NCBI GenBank assembly: GCA_965153455.1
Contig: OZ234500.1
Coordinates: forward strand, 3,286,001 to 3,350,000
Source: Sphagnum compactum
Lineage: Eukaryota > Bryophyta > Sphagnopsida > Sphagnales
Direction of reading: 5' to 3'
DNA: 64,000 nt
Shown: piece by piece, positions 52,488 through 64,000 of the stretch
Layout of the letters: the number at the start of each line of letters is the position of its first letter
How positions within the stretch are numbered: the stretch's first letter is position 1
The notes under the pieces: generated by a model
The model's input: only the letters and a program-made list of their open reading frames with translations
Databases searched by the model: none
Told to the model about the DNA's origin: nothing
Translations under genes and position numbers: made by a program

Positions 52488-53234
52488 ATTCAAAATTGTT
52501 GTGCATAATTCTTAAAAAAAGAATGAAAGCTTAGATATGGCAAGAAAAAACACCAAATGTGAGCTAAGATTAAATTTGTCAATGGTAATGTGTGAAAAGA
52601 AAAGGAAGCAAAAATCTCCTATTGTTTCTACTGTCTAAACAAGAAACTTATGCACAAAATCATAACTAAACAACAAAATGCCAAATGAAAGTATGGACAT
52701 TCTTGAATCAAAAGTGCATGAATGGATGATTTAAAAAAATGCAAGAATGGATGAGTTTCTAACTGCCTACTTGACATAATTAAACAAGCTTGCCAAAATT
52801 TTATTTTATTTTTCTGAAAAAAGTCGAAAATTTTATTAATTAATAAAAAAATTGCTGAATTTTTTTTGGGAAATAATTAATTATTTCGGCAAAAACAGCC
52901 GAACTCTAATGGTAGTTAGGGTAATGCCCCCTCTTGCAGGAATTTCATTTTTCAAAATGCCTGTCATCCAATAAAAAAAATTTCCTGTAATAACAGGCTT
53001 AACTTAAATTGCATAGATATGTTGTTAAAAATTTACCCACCTCTCTACACACGTTGAAGCCCAAGACCACAGGCTTTACTGGAATTGGGCCCATGCTTTG
53101 CTCCACCTTGCATGGGCCCTTATTCCAGCCAAGCTCACAGCCTCAAGCTTTACCTACTACAAAACTGGCAAGAGATTGTCAAGAATCAACTATCAACCAA
53201 AGATAACTAGTGTGTTTTTTTCTAATTTTGTAAT
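52488..53234. other. AT-rich flank with GC-rich inverted repeat
   Basis: No gene. Positions 53081-53126 form a near-perfect inverted repeat: GGAATTGGGCCCATG pairs with CATGGGCCCTTATTCC across a 15-base loop. The first few hundred bases could include the terminus of the transposon. Confidence 0.6.
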
Positions 53235-53400
53235 GTAGCCAAGGTGGCATTTGTCCATTAGCTTACTTAGCCAAATTTGGCTATTAAAAAAGTGTGAGAG
53301 GAAAAGAAATTTAATCCTTGTATATTTGTGACTGCCTACTTTGAACCGTGTATAGATTTTTAAGAATTCTTTTCCTGAATTTTTACAGCTTTTTCCCAAA
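53235..53400 (-). repeat. Dispersed palindromic repeat, copy 9
   Basis: TAATGTAGCCAAGGTGGCAT, TTAGCCAAATTTGGCTATTA and a more decayed distal half. The palindromic core is perfect here. Confidence 0.75.
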
Positions 53401-53484
53401 AAATCATTGAAATTGCAGCAGAAGACAAAATTTTGAAACAGTGGAATTCCAAACCAAAAAAAAGGCTGCCAGTATAGTGGTTTT

Positions 53485-53690
53485 TTCTTGAGTTTCGTGA
53501 TGTTGCTCAAGTGGTGATCACCCATAAGAATATTTAGGCAAGTTTGGCAACATTCAAAATATGAAAGTAGAAAAATCTTAAGCAACCTTTCACATTGCAG
53601 GTAGTTGTGGCAATTTTTTGGGATATTTTTCCCCATTTCCTGGCGAATTGCTTTTCAGAAAACAGAGAATTTGTGACAGAAAACTCTTTT
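53485..53690 (-). repeat. Dispersed palindromic repeat, copy 10
   Basis: GATGTTGCTCAAGTGGTGAT, TTAGGCAAGTTTGGCAACAT, TATGAAAGTAGAAAAATC and TTTCCTGGCGAATTGC. It follows copy 9 in the same direction about 250 bases on, so the two make a loose tandem pair at the left edge of the next gene. Confidence 0.7.
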
Positions 53691-54651
53691 TAAAAACATT
53701 TTTCAGAAAAAAAAGAAATTTCGCCACTAAAAAAGTCACTGTGCCAATAACTGCTTAATATCGCAACAAGTTTGGAATAAATTGAAATGTCAAACAAGAT
53801 TCAATTACCCAAAAGTAAGTCTGAGAAAAAGGCAAAATTTTAAACAACCACAATCAATAAATTAACAATGACAATAATATCAAATCGGACACAACTCTGA
53901 TTTAAACCATATTAGTCCCATCACAATAACATGGAGGTCTGAGGGTCTATACATATATGTACACCAAGAATATAGCCCCTACTGCTCTTCCCTTGCATAG
54001 AGAAAAAACAAAGGAACAGCACAGAATATCATTAATGCACATCAACAATAGATACAGCAACTGAGGGCCACATCAACAACTGAAAAATCCATGGAAGACA
54101 CGTCCACCATTAAAAACATTACCAATAGGTGTGCATCAACAAAAGGCATATTTACATTGACATGCTAATCATTAGTGTTTCAGTGTCTATTTGTCCAGTT
54201 GGGGTTAGATATAGCAAACAATCTTGGCCATAGTTGCTATTATTCATCACTGCAGAGGTAGGTAGTGTTCGATCTTTTAAAAGCTTTGGAGGTTTGGAGT
54301 CCACAGACTCACTGATTTATGGAAAGGTTGGAGGGTGTATTAATGTTAATAATCATATGTTGTCCAATGCAAAAATCTGCCTCTATCATCAGGGAGTCTT
54401 TCCCCAAAAGTGGCAGGTACACAAACAATTTCCAAAGCTTGATCTGAGATGATCAAAGTGCAAAAGGTGATTCCTTCAAAACTCAAACAAAAGCAGCCCA
54501 CCACTGGTTAAGAAAGTATCCACAACACATGAACTTGGAAGTGTGCCCTTGTTTATCTCATGCATTACCTAGGTTAGCTTGGCCATAGCCATACAGCGTA
54601 TACTAGGGATGCATTATACACATTCCTTGATCCTCCCAGGGGACATCAACC
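53691..54651. other. 3' flank of the At2g27730-like gene
   Basis: No exon or mobile element recognised; the part nearest 54652 should be the 3' untranslated region. An open frame at 54234-54452 (plus) has no domain. Confidence 0.45.
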
Positions 54652-56824
54652 CTACGCTTTGTTATCTACCTCTTTTTTGGAGGGGCTTGAGAAGTACCAA
54701 TATGCCAAGCCCACCACACCAACAATTCCAGCAATAACAGCATAATTTGTCTTGCCATCAGTTGATGCCTTGCTTGCTGTTGCCTCCTTGGCTGCCTTGA
54801 CTGCCTCTGGAGTGGCAGTTGGTGATCCTGAGACTGCTGCTTTGGCTTCCTCCGCAGAAAATCCCTGGACATGGCATCAGACTTCAGTACCATGGCAAGG
54901 AAAACTATCTGCCTACAAGAGTAAGGGAAAAGTCATGGGCCGCCTCATTCAGTATCTTATACAATCCACAACATGAGTCACAGATACTGATAGTGAATAT
55001 TGAAAATATTATAGGAGAGGTGGCATTAAACTATCAACATTCTTTGGTGGCATTAGGAATACTCCTAACAGGGATGATCTGTTGAGCATTTCTTATCATG
55101 TTATGAACAGTATTTCCAGTTTCAGTTTAACCAGTTTGCATCAGACATCTGTAAAGTTTTCTGCTTAGTCCCTGAAATGGAATTTTACAAGCAAGTCGTG
55201 CAAAGGACAAACAATGACATGCGCCAGCTGACAAACATGCCACAGAAGCCAGCACATACAGACTCGCCAAGCAGACTATAAAAAATTGTCTGTTACTAAA
55301 AGATATCTGCAACCTATCTCCAGGTTTCTGCAAAGTATGGATGATTGCAAAGCCCATGTTCAAGAAACTTGGATGGTGACCAGATTGACCAGTGCTGTCT
55401 AGAGCACTTATGTTTAATTAGGCATAAGAATGAGCACCTGTTGAAGAAGCTTCTCCATCTTTTCCTGTTCCATTTTCTGCAAAACAGCAGTCAACACCAG
55501 CTTGTCACCTTTGATGCACTAGTGAATGCTCATAAAACAAGTTCTTAAATCTTAAAGTTTAAAGATGAGTGACACAGTAGTAAGAGATAAGGGAAGCTTG
55601 TCACTTACAACCTGATACTATTCGACTGGACAAGAAACATTTTCTAATTCCTTGAATTGTGATGCTGATACATCAGCTGATATTCTAATTGACACACAGC
55701 AATAAAAAACTCTGTTCTGCAATCTTTTGGAGAAGGAGAAAAGGAAAAAGGAGAAGCATGGCCGAGAATACAGATCTGGATTTCATACTACTAATCTTCC
55801 AAGCAGATCAAAATTTCCAATAGAGAATCCATATTCTTGGTTGTTATCTGTAGCCTTTCTCCTTGTGCTCCAGACAAAACATTATTCCTGTGTGTAAGTT
55901 TCTCCATGGAGAGTGAGAGCAAAAATTTCAGCATAATAAAATATATGTCATAAATAACTACACTGGAGGATATTCCCATATTTCTTTGTTCAATTTGTGC
56001 TTGTCTGCATATATGGTTAAGTTTGCCCTTCCTTATCCACATCCCACCAGACCCTGTAAGCATGCCTCATGTATGGATCCACAAAGTATATATACATCAG
56101 ACAAAGAAGATGACCAGTTTGCCGTTGCAGGAAACTGTAATCCCAACACTAAACTGATGAGTTTGAGAATTTTTAGTTGACCTAATAATGTTAAACCCAT
56201 ATTGTTCCTCCCATTGAAACTCTTGTGCATATGCCCACAGTATAATGCTGTTCTCAAAGGTACCCGCTGTCTGTTTCTTACAGCTTTCCATGTCTGTTTC
56301 CTTGCTTATACTCATCTCTGTTTTCTCCAGCCAAATCATTAAGTTCAGCGATAATCCTAGAAAGGAGTGGTCGATGTTATGGAGCAAATTTCTAGGGTTT
56401 CATTGTATGCTAATCTCTCCTACATTTGGAACTTGTGCTGCATATGAAGGAGACGATCTTTGACATCCCGATCTCCATTTCAGCATATCATGTTGAGCGA
56501 ATATAAAACATCAGCTCTCTCGGTGCATCCAGTTAAGTCCAATGCTAAATCGCTGATGGTGTAAAACAGAAAACCAGTAATATTAAAAAATCGTCAAACC
56601 CTCGGCTCGAGATTCATGAGAAATACTGGAACCGAACAGAACCAAAAAAGGAAAAGGGGAAAAAAAAACAAGCCAACCTTGATATAGATGGTCTCAGCTG
56701 CCCTCTCTTCCTCGCCGAGGACTTTTCCGCTGAATCCTCTCCGCATGCCAGACCATGTGAGAGTGTCCCAGCTGCGAGGAGGGTTCACCCGCAACGTCCG
56801 AACGATGGCAGCTCTCATCGCCAT
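54652..56824 (-). CDS. Mitochondrial small membrane protein, At2g27730-like (plant complex I accessory subunit P2 candidate)
   Basis: Three exons join in phase: 56824-56678, 55476-55438 and 54864-54652, giving 132 residues. The N-terminus MAMRAAIVRTLRVNPPRSW is Arg-rich and lacks acidic residues, as in a mitochondrial presequence. Residues about 31-62 read FSGKVLGEEERAAETIYIKK followed by MEQEKMEKLLQQ, a helix like the one that defines the ATPase-inhibitor (IF1) fold and is also the hallmark of Arabidopsis At2g27730. An Ala/Ser/Glu-rich linker leads to one membrane helix at about 104-120 (AVIAGIVGVVGLAYWYF) and a short charged tail. The membrane helix argues against a soluble IF1 inhibitor and for the At2g27730 family, reported as a plant-specific subunit of mitochondrial complex I. 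That assignment rests on recalled family knowledge. The long intron 1 (about 1.2 kb) holds nothing recognisable. Confidence 0.88.
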
Positions 56825-57164
56825 CTTGGTAAAATCCCGTTAGTTCTGAGCTGAAAAGTTTCACCGCAGTTCACAGACCACACCACTCCTGCTGATGCTT
56901 CCAACAATTTCTAACGGAGATGGCTGAATCGGAGACGAGATTGTCCAGCAACGAGCGCGAGAGCGTGCTTCTTCTCTGCGTCGCACCTGACGCGCAGGGC
57001 AGCGAAAGAAAGAGAAACGGTCGTCTACCGGATACCGGATGATTCCGGTTGTTTCCCACCGGGTGAGTGGCACTTTTTTTCGCCTTGTTTACTTTTTGGG
57101 CAATTTGCGGTGGTCACAATTTGCTGCCCGCAAGGTCATCCCACCTAGAGCTCGTTCAGAAATG

Positions 57165-57580
57165 ATTTAATGTAGCCTAATTGGCGAGCATCCAAGGAAT
57201 ATGTAGAGAAAATGGCGATCACCCCTGGGATAATTTAGCCAAATTTGGCAATAAACCAAATATGAAGTACAAAATTTTTAAACAACCTTCTATACTCATG
57301 GCTACACACTGAAAACCCAATATAGAAGTCTAACGATTTTTACTGTTTTTTGGCTCACTTCTGGCGATTGGACCCTAAAAAATCACTCCATTTTTGAGTG
57401 TTTTATTTTCTATTTCTCTTTTCTGGCGAAATTTCGCCAGTAAAAAAACTGCTGAGGTCCCCACTCCCCACCAGTCTTTTTGTTTCTGGCGAAAAATCGC
57501 CAAATGGCGAGACTACCTCAAATTTCTGGCGAAAATTTCCCTTTTTCTCAAAAAGAATTCGCCAAACTTCGCCCCTTTTT
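57165..57580 (-). repeat. Dispersed palindromic repeat, copy 11, with GGCGA-rich extension
   Basis: TTAATGTAGCCTAATTGGCG, AATGGCGATCACCCCTGGG, TTTAGCCAAATTTGGCAATA and CAACCTTCTATACTCATGGC are followed by several GGCGAAA/TCGCC boxes, including the palindrome CTGGCGAAATTTCGCCAG near 57423. It lies about 350 bases upstream of the At2g27730-like start codon. Confidence 0.8.
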
Positions 57581-59900
57581 GGGGGGCGTGTCGCCATAAG
57601 TATTTGTCTACTGGCTGGCTACAGTTTTAATGATCCTGAATAAAAGTGTCGCCAGTTAATGCGAAATCTGTCTGGGGACGTTCGACAGTGTTGCTAAAGT
57701 ACAAAAATGAAACAAAAAAAAGGTTGGGGTTTGGGTGCATCCAAAGTGATTTTTAATCCTGTCCATTTACAGACAAGAGTTATAGGATGAATGTAAAACA
57801 TATAGACAATTATATGGAGTCTATGGAATAGACTTGCATCAAAGGATGAAAAGTATAGATAAGGTTTCGCAATTAGGCCCTTCTGCATTTGAGGTCCCAC
57901 CCAAGGCCAGTAGGGTAAGGGGAGGGGCCAAAAATTCACAAGGGCCTAATAATGAAACTTTTGCCCAAATAGAGAATAAGCCCTATTTCTATTTCTTTCT
58001 GCACCTTTGTCATCAGGTTGCCTTAAAGTAGGTAGATTCTCGATGTCTCTTGTTCTCTCAATTTTGTTTTGTGCCTTCATCATCAATTTGTCCTAAAGTT
58101 GGTAGATTGGATGAGGCTAGAGCTTGTGAGGTCTTTGTCTTCGTTTTCTTTGTTGAAGCTTGTGTGTGCAGATGTCATTCGTGTAACTGTGACCCTCAAT
58201 GATGTGGCTGCAGATGGGTTCTAAGTGTGAACACTGAGGTTTAGGGTTTTATAATTCATGTCTTTATCTACGTTATAATTGTGATGGCTGAAAGTTGGCA
58301 GTCAGTGGTTATTTATGCAAATTAGACATTAGAACTTGAAAAGAACAAGTGAGAGAGTGGCGTTGTTTGTTTTTTTGCGTGTGATGCAGGGCTGATTTAT
58401 CATGGAGGTGAATGGTTGAAGATGAAGCGGCATTGGTGGAGCTTCGGTTGGGAAGGATGAGGGAAGAATATAAAAGAGGGGCGCTATGGGGAATGCAAGG
58501 AAGTGGTCAAGTCTTGAAGATTGAGAATTTTGTTTGGAGAGTGTTGCTTTATTGGATAGTTGTTGTTTCCTTGTTTTCGTTGTGCCAATGATTAGTTAAG
58601 GCAAAACACTATGTATTACGGAGGTGATATGAGGGGTTGGTGCAATGAAATGATGAATTTCTGAGGTGGTCTGTGTTGTAGCATACTGGGCATATAGACA
58701 AATTTGGAATCATGATTGTTGAAGAAAAAGACATTATTGGAAAGAGTAACTTGGGATTTGATGGTTAGTATGAGAAACCCGTGATGGGTATCTTCGAGTC
58801 AAGACAAGAATTCATGTAGTATAGCGCATCCGTTAATTTGAGAACTTGTTTTAGCACCTTGGGTTATACATAGAAAACTTGTTTATGCTTGTAGTGGTCT
58901 TGCTTAGACCTAATATTGTCCATCTACACCACCAACGCCATAGCTTGAAACCAAGAGATGGAAGGGATCATTGTACATTGTTGTAGTCATACTATCATAG
59001 TGTAGTGAAAAAACTGTTGCATTGCATGTTAGTGATGGGGATTTAGTAATTCATAAGACTGGTTGAACATTGAAAGAATTAATTCATGGCTAAACTTCAA
59101 AGCTTTAAAGAATAGTTAGGTTAGAGTCCAAAATTGAACAATATAGTAGTTGAGTAAAGTAGCAAGTTGAATGAATACCATGATGAAGTTGGTGGCTTTG
59201 TAGAAATCTTTGAGTTCAACAAATTTAAAATGGATTGTAGCATAGGAGCAAGAGTAGTAGGTTTTTGGTTTGTAAACTTATCATATCTTATTTTATGGTT
59301 TGACAAAATTGCAATTGTCAGAAGGATGCAATAGCCTTCTTCAAAGTTTAAGGCAGCCTGTTTTTATGGTACGTTTCTTTTAGGGTTACATAACAATTTC
59401 ATAACTGGCATTGGCTTTTGGTTTTTTTTTGCTTAAGTTAAATTTTTATTTTCCAATTTTTTTTTTTTTTTTTCTATCGATTTTGTTACATGTTTTGTCT
59501 ATAAGTTTTTTGCGAAGTTGATTTTTCTATTGACATTTCTATTGTTGTTATTTTGTGTTTTTTTTATTTTTTCCAATTTCTTTCTATGCCTTTGCCATAA
59601 AAATATGTCATGAAGTAGGTGAATATTATAAGGTTGTAGAGCTTTTTAGGTAATTTTTATTTTTTTTGAGTTTTAAATTTTTTTTGTGCTTTGTGCGAGC
59701 TCTTTGTTTGCTTTTTTTTTGCAAATGTTACATTGAATCCAATTTTTTCTATTTCTCATCATTGACTTTTTTTTGTTTTTCTATTTTTGCTTATCATTTT
59801 CATTGCAATTTTTAAAAATCTATAACACCTTCTATTTTTTTTGCTCTTTTTGTGTGCAAGTTTCAAAAATGGTTTATCTTGATGTTCAATTTTTTTGTTA
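57581..59900. other. AT-rich spacer, no gene
   Basis: Long poly-T tracts (for example around 59459-59474) and no exon, RNA gene or repeat family that I recognise. Confidence 0.45.
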
Positions 59901-60239
59901 GCAAAGAAGAGATGTTTAAGGTTTTACTTTCAGAATCATTTTTGTTTTCTTTTTACAATACCATGTGAACTTTTTAAATTTTTTTTCATTTTTTTTTTGT
60001 TTCATGTTTTTCCTTGTTTTTCAATGTTCCATAGTCATGTCATGATGAACCAACTTCCAAAAAACATTGTTTTGAAATGTTTGTAATTGATGAAGATTTT
60101 TTTGAATGTTTTTGAAAGTTGTCAAAAAATAAACTTAGCCAACTATGTTATGGTGAAGCTTTTGGTTCAAGTTCTTTTACACCATTTACACTTTTTGCTT
60201 TTTAATGTCTTCAATAACCTTTATTTTTCCAACTCTTGT

Positions 60240-63200
60240 TTTTACACCTTCCTCTATTGGTAGTAGTTTAGGTGGTGAAGTTTTGTGATGTGATGATGGG
60301 TTAGGCATTGCAACTTCTTGAATTTCTTCTGTTCAAGTTCATGTTCATGTTGATGCATTTTCAAACTTTCCCAACCCTTTACTTTGCTTGGAGGTTGAAG
60401 ATTTTGATGTCCATGATGCAGTTAATGTTTATAGGGTTCTTAGTCCCAATTTTATTGTTTTTGCAATTGATTGTAGTGTTGCAAATCATGTTATTGATGA
60501 TGAATTTATTCCTCTTAATGAGGTATTTCCAAAATCTTAATTTCTTGAGGTGGATGAGAAAGATGGATAATGTTAATAGAAGTGTTCACAAGGCCAACAA
60601 ACACATAGGTATGGGCCAAGAATGCATTAATGAATGGTCAAAATTTTGAGGTTATGATATAACAAATTTATTTTAAAAATGTGAAACAATGAAGATATTA
60701 TTAGGGATCTAGTTGACATGTTGTCATTGTTTATTTTATAGGTTGCAAAGAAAGATGATAATTTGTCCTTCCAACTAGGTAAATACATAAATTAAGCTTT
60801 GTGACTTTTTTTGTTTCATTTCTTGTTTGTATTTTTATTTTACTATTTTATTTTCTGCTTTTTGATTTTATGTCTTGGTTGTTGTAGGTTATGTGTTTAG
60901 GTCTACTTCCAATCCTATTTTGTTTTAATGTAATATTAATGTTAAGAGCATATTAGGGCATACATTAAGGGGATTTTTGAATTTTGGTTTTAGAGGAAAA
61001 ATTCATTTTTATTTCATGAGGTTTTGGAAGTACATTGTACATTTGACATTGTAAAAGAGGAGAAAATAGAGAATAAAAACTAGGACATGGAATGTGAAGT
61101 TTAGTTTAGTTTCAATGATGTAATTGTTTTTGTTTTGAATCATGAAGGATTGAAAAAATTATAATGTTTTGATAGGAATTCTAAAAAAGAAATATAGAAT
61201 CATTTCTACAATCATGAATTGTGTAAGTTATGTATGTTTCTTTTAGTAAAATATAGAATGTATATTTTTAAGTACAAATTTTATTGTAGGAAATATTGTA
61301 ATATAGAAGTTTTGTAAAATTAGTACTTACCATTTGACAACCATCCTCAAGATGTATTTGGGAGAGAAATCAAGGTTTCTATGTTTTGTTTGAGTGACTT
61401 TGTTGTTTTCTAAAAACAAAATAATCAACATGAAAGGAATTAATTTTTGTATTTTTACATTTTTGTTGATCAATTTGTTTTAGGACAAGAACCTAAGCAA
61501 AATAATTGTTGTAAAGGTTTGGGGCTAGAGAAAAAAAATTGATCAAGAACAGTGGTAGAAAAAGGAAAAACATGAATAAATTGTGACCATAAGTTTACAA
61601 AGGCAATTGGATCATGTTGCAATTTGGAAGAATGAAACGATGGAATTAGAAGATGAAGAACATCATATATTTCAAGAAATGATGCAATTTTTTACACATA
61701 ATTGAGTGCAACCTACTATGTGACATATACCAAGAACAAAATAACGACCTACAAAATATAGGATGCTTTCAACAATAAGTTTCGAACCACATGAAACATT
61801 TACTTGGAGAGCACAAAGGTGACCCAATAACTGAAATCGTTTACTCTTGAAGGAGATGTAATCAAAAGTTGATCCAAAGGTTTGGGGAAATAATGCCATG
61901 AAGGTTGCATTTAATATGATTTTGAGACAATGGGTACATGAGTGGCAAATTTTGATTACACTAAGTGGCAATATGTGAATGGATTATATTTCAGTTATAG
62001 AAATGATGAGTGGTTACAAATTACATACAAATGTTCAATGGATGAAATTATATATGTTGACCATATACATCATCCATATGGAATATGCTAATATCATGGT
62101 GAGTCATCATTTGTTATTAAATGTTGAATGTAATTTCACTTATGCAATTATTAGATTTTTAGTTGCATGTGTTAATTACAACCTATTTTATAGTCACAAA
62201 TTACAATCACAAATTGACACTTTTCTTCTAGTGCCTTCAGACAATTTCTAGGTTTATTTACTTCAATTCTCTCTTCTCCTTTTCGTAGACTTAAGAACTA
62301 AGGGACCATTAGACTATGGCTTAGATTATGGCTCATACCAATGTCAAGACAAATAATGTATCTCCGATTTTTTACAACATTTGGATAAATACATGTTTAC
62401 TCCTTCAGAACAAAGTTATGTTCTTGAATTCAAGCATATAGTCACATGTATCAACATGGGAAAAGAGGAAAAAACATGCATTAGTAAAACATGGTTGGTA
62501 GGATTATTTGAAGTTCATTGGAAAACACTTGACCATGCTTTATTAGTGGAATTTCTTAATATTTGGGAGGCGAAGAAAAGGAAAGACATTTTACTTGCAT
62601 TAGATTTAAGGTGGTGGTTGTCAACTAATATATCATCATAGATTTTTTAAAGAAGTAGGTGGATAAGGCAAAATCGAAAAACATGTTAAAGAGAATTGCA
62701 AATGTTTACATAAACACAAAGCTGTGGAGTGTGGATAAGATGAACCCACTGGATGATGTTCATTTTCCTACACTTATCTAAGCGGTTTATTAATGGGATA
62801 AGGTTTGTTATTTCATTAATATGAATTCATGCAATTTTTATGATGAAGGCAAATAGGGGGAGCCTATGGATTGGGCTAAGATAATGTTTAAAAATTTGAT
62901 CAAGGAGTTTGATAGATGGATGAAGGTTCTAGCCAAAATGCTTGAAGGGAATAATAAGATGGATGCCAAGGACATGTGCAATTTTTCACTTGTCATTGAG
63001 GTGTTAATGTAGACTTGATTTCTTGTGACATATCCCAAGGAACCACCATCATCAAACACATCCAAATCACAAAAACCATTTGTAGTCAAACCATAGAATG
63101 CCATAGAGTTGAGGGATAGGCTACAAAAGAACAAGTAACCTTTGAAGTTATCTAGCTAATCTTTAGGGTAGATCCGTAGATGGAGAGGAGGCAAAAAATT

Positions 63201-64000
63201 GCACATGTGACAAAAGCTCAATCAAATGATGATGAGGATGAAGAAACTATTGTTTTTAAACAAAATAACTATGTGAGGAATAGGATGATAGGCCAAGATC
63301 ACCATTAGTGTAATCTCAACTTACACAAAGAAAGGAGGTACAAGTTACAAAGGAGTGGGAATGATTTTCAATTTCAATTGTTGATGAACTTCTATTGTAA
63401 CCACCACATCTAGTGACAACAAAATTAAAATCCAATACATGCACATGTAGTTCCATTGGAAGATAAATTAAGATTTATTTAAGATTTTTTGAGGGTAGGT
63501 TTCAATTTCAAGCTTATAAAAGCTTTGGTCCATCATCAAGAGACAATTATAGGGAAAAGGTCACTCCATTGTCCCAAACACCAAGAACATTGAGATTTTT
63601 GGGATAAAAGTTGGAGCAACATAGGAAAGTTGTTGGATGTTTTAGCAGATGGCCCAATAAAACCATTGAATGCATGATGTGCTATTGGAGATGTCAATAT
63701 TAAAATTACAACAATAATAATTGGAAGTAAACTAGTTGTAGTTGATAATTAACTATAGAGTTATAGGTTAGGAGATATGTCAATTGAAGTAGTAGTTAAC
63801 AACATAGGAGGTGTGGAAGGAGCTAGTAGTAAAAGAACAACAAATTGACAAAGCACGTATGGATTTCTTCAATGAAAATCAATAGAAAAATAATTTGGAA
63901 TTACAAATTGAAGCTTTGGAGAAGACTAGAGTGGACAGAGCTATGCTGCAAAAAAGTTGACAAGTACTATGAGTTGAAGAAGATAATAAATCATGAGGCA
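60240..64000 (+). other. Decayed coding remnants of unknown family
   Basis: Protein-like stretches separated by stops and frame changes appear on the plus strand. Examples are PNFIVFAIDCSVANHVIDDE near 60450-60510, EFKHIVTCINMGKEEKTCIS within 62381-62641 (86 codons open), and GEPMDWAKIMFKNLIKEFDR near 62860-62920. Their amino-acid make-up looks more like old protein than random AT-rich DNA. No motif of a transposase, reverse transcriptase or host gene could be named, so they may be a dead transposon or a pseudogene. The last stretch runs to the window edge. Confidence 0.3.

Noticed and set aside
1-64000. tRNA, rRNA or other structured RNA genes
   Set aside because: Scanned for tRNA B-box strings and ribosomal motifs by eye; only the weak A-box look-alike at 44106-44123 was found.

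Overview
The window is nuclear DNA of a land plant. Genes are cut into many small GT-AG exons. Their products are plant-typical: a chloroplast-type MRS2/CorA Mg2+ channel, a GPI-anchored X8 (CBM43) wall protein, a plant RCC1-repeat protein, and a small mitochondrial protein like Arabidopsis At2g27730. Short runs of the plant telomere motif TTTAGGG occur inside the window. AT-rich spacers with decayed transposons and the DDE_1-type transposase remnant fit a non-flowering plant (bryophyte, lycophyte or fern) at least as well as a flowering one, but this placement is only a guess.

Layout. (1) 338-2044 (-): a six-exon coiled-coil gene that I do not recognise. (2) 2.0-13.5 kb: spacer with several copies of a dispersed palindromic repeat, two short telomere-like runs and simple repeats. 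(3) 13.5-24.6 kb: a gene-rich island holding the X8 gene (+) and the RCC1 gene (-), which are convergent, with a copy of the dispersed repeat at each edge. (4) 24.8-29.5 kb: a degenerate minisatellite and unassigned spacer. (5) 29.5-35.3 kb (-): the 13-exon MRS2 gene, with a tandem duplication in its first intron and a repeat copy just upstream. (6) 36.4-39.7 kb (-): a decayed Ty1/copia element. (7) 40-50.7 kb: AT-rich spacer with more repeat copies, a GC-rich SINE-like insert and low-complexity tracts. (8) 50.7-52.5 kb (-): a broken DDE_1 (pogo/Tigger-like) transposase gene. (9) 54.6-56.8 kb (-): the three-exon At2g27730-like gene, with repeat copies on both sides. (10) 57.6-64 kb: AT-rich DNA with scattered broken coding stretches that I cannot assign.

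For three genes (RCC1, MRS2, At2g27730-like) every exon could be joined in phase by hand from initiator to stop, so these models are strong. The X8 gene is firm from its domain to its GPI signal but has an uncertain 5' end. The genes share no obvious pathway; this is an ordinary eukaryotic neighbourhood. The least explained signal is the dispersed repeat with core TAGCCAAATTTGGCTA, which has about a dozen copies here and lies at the edges of several gene blocks.
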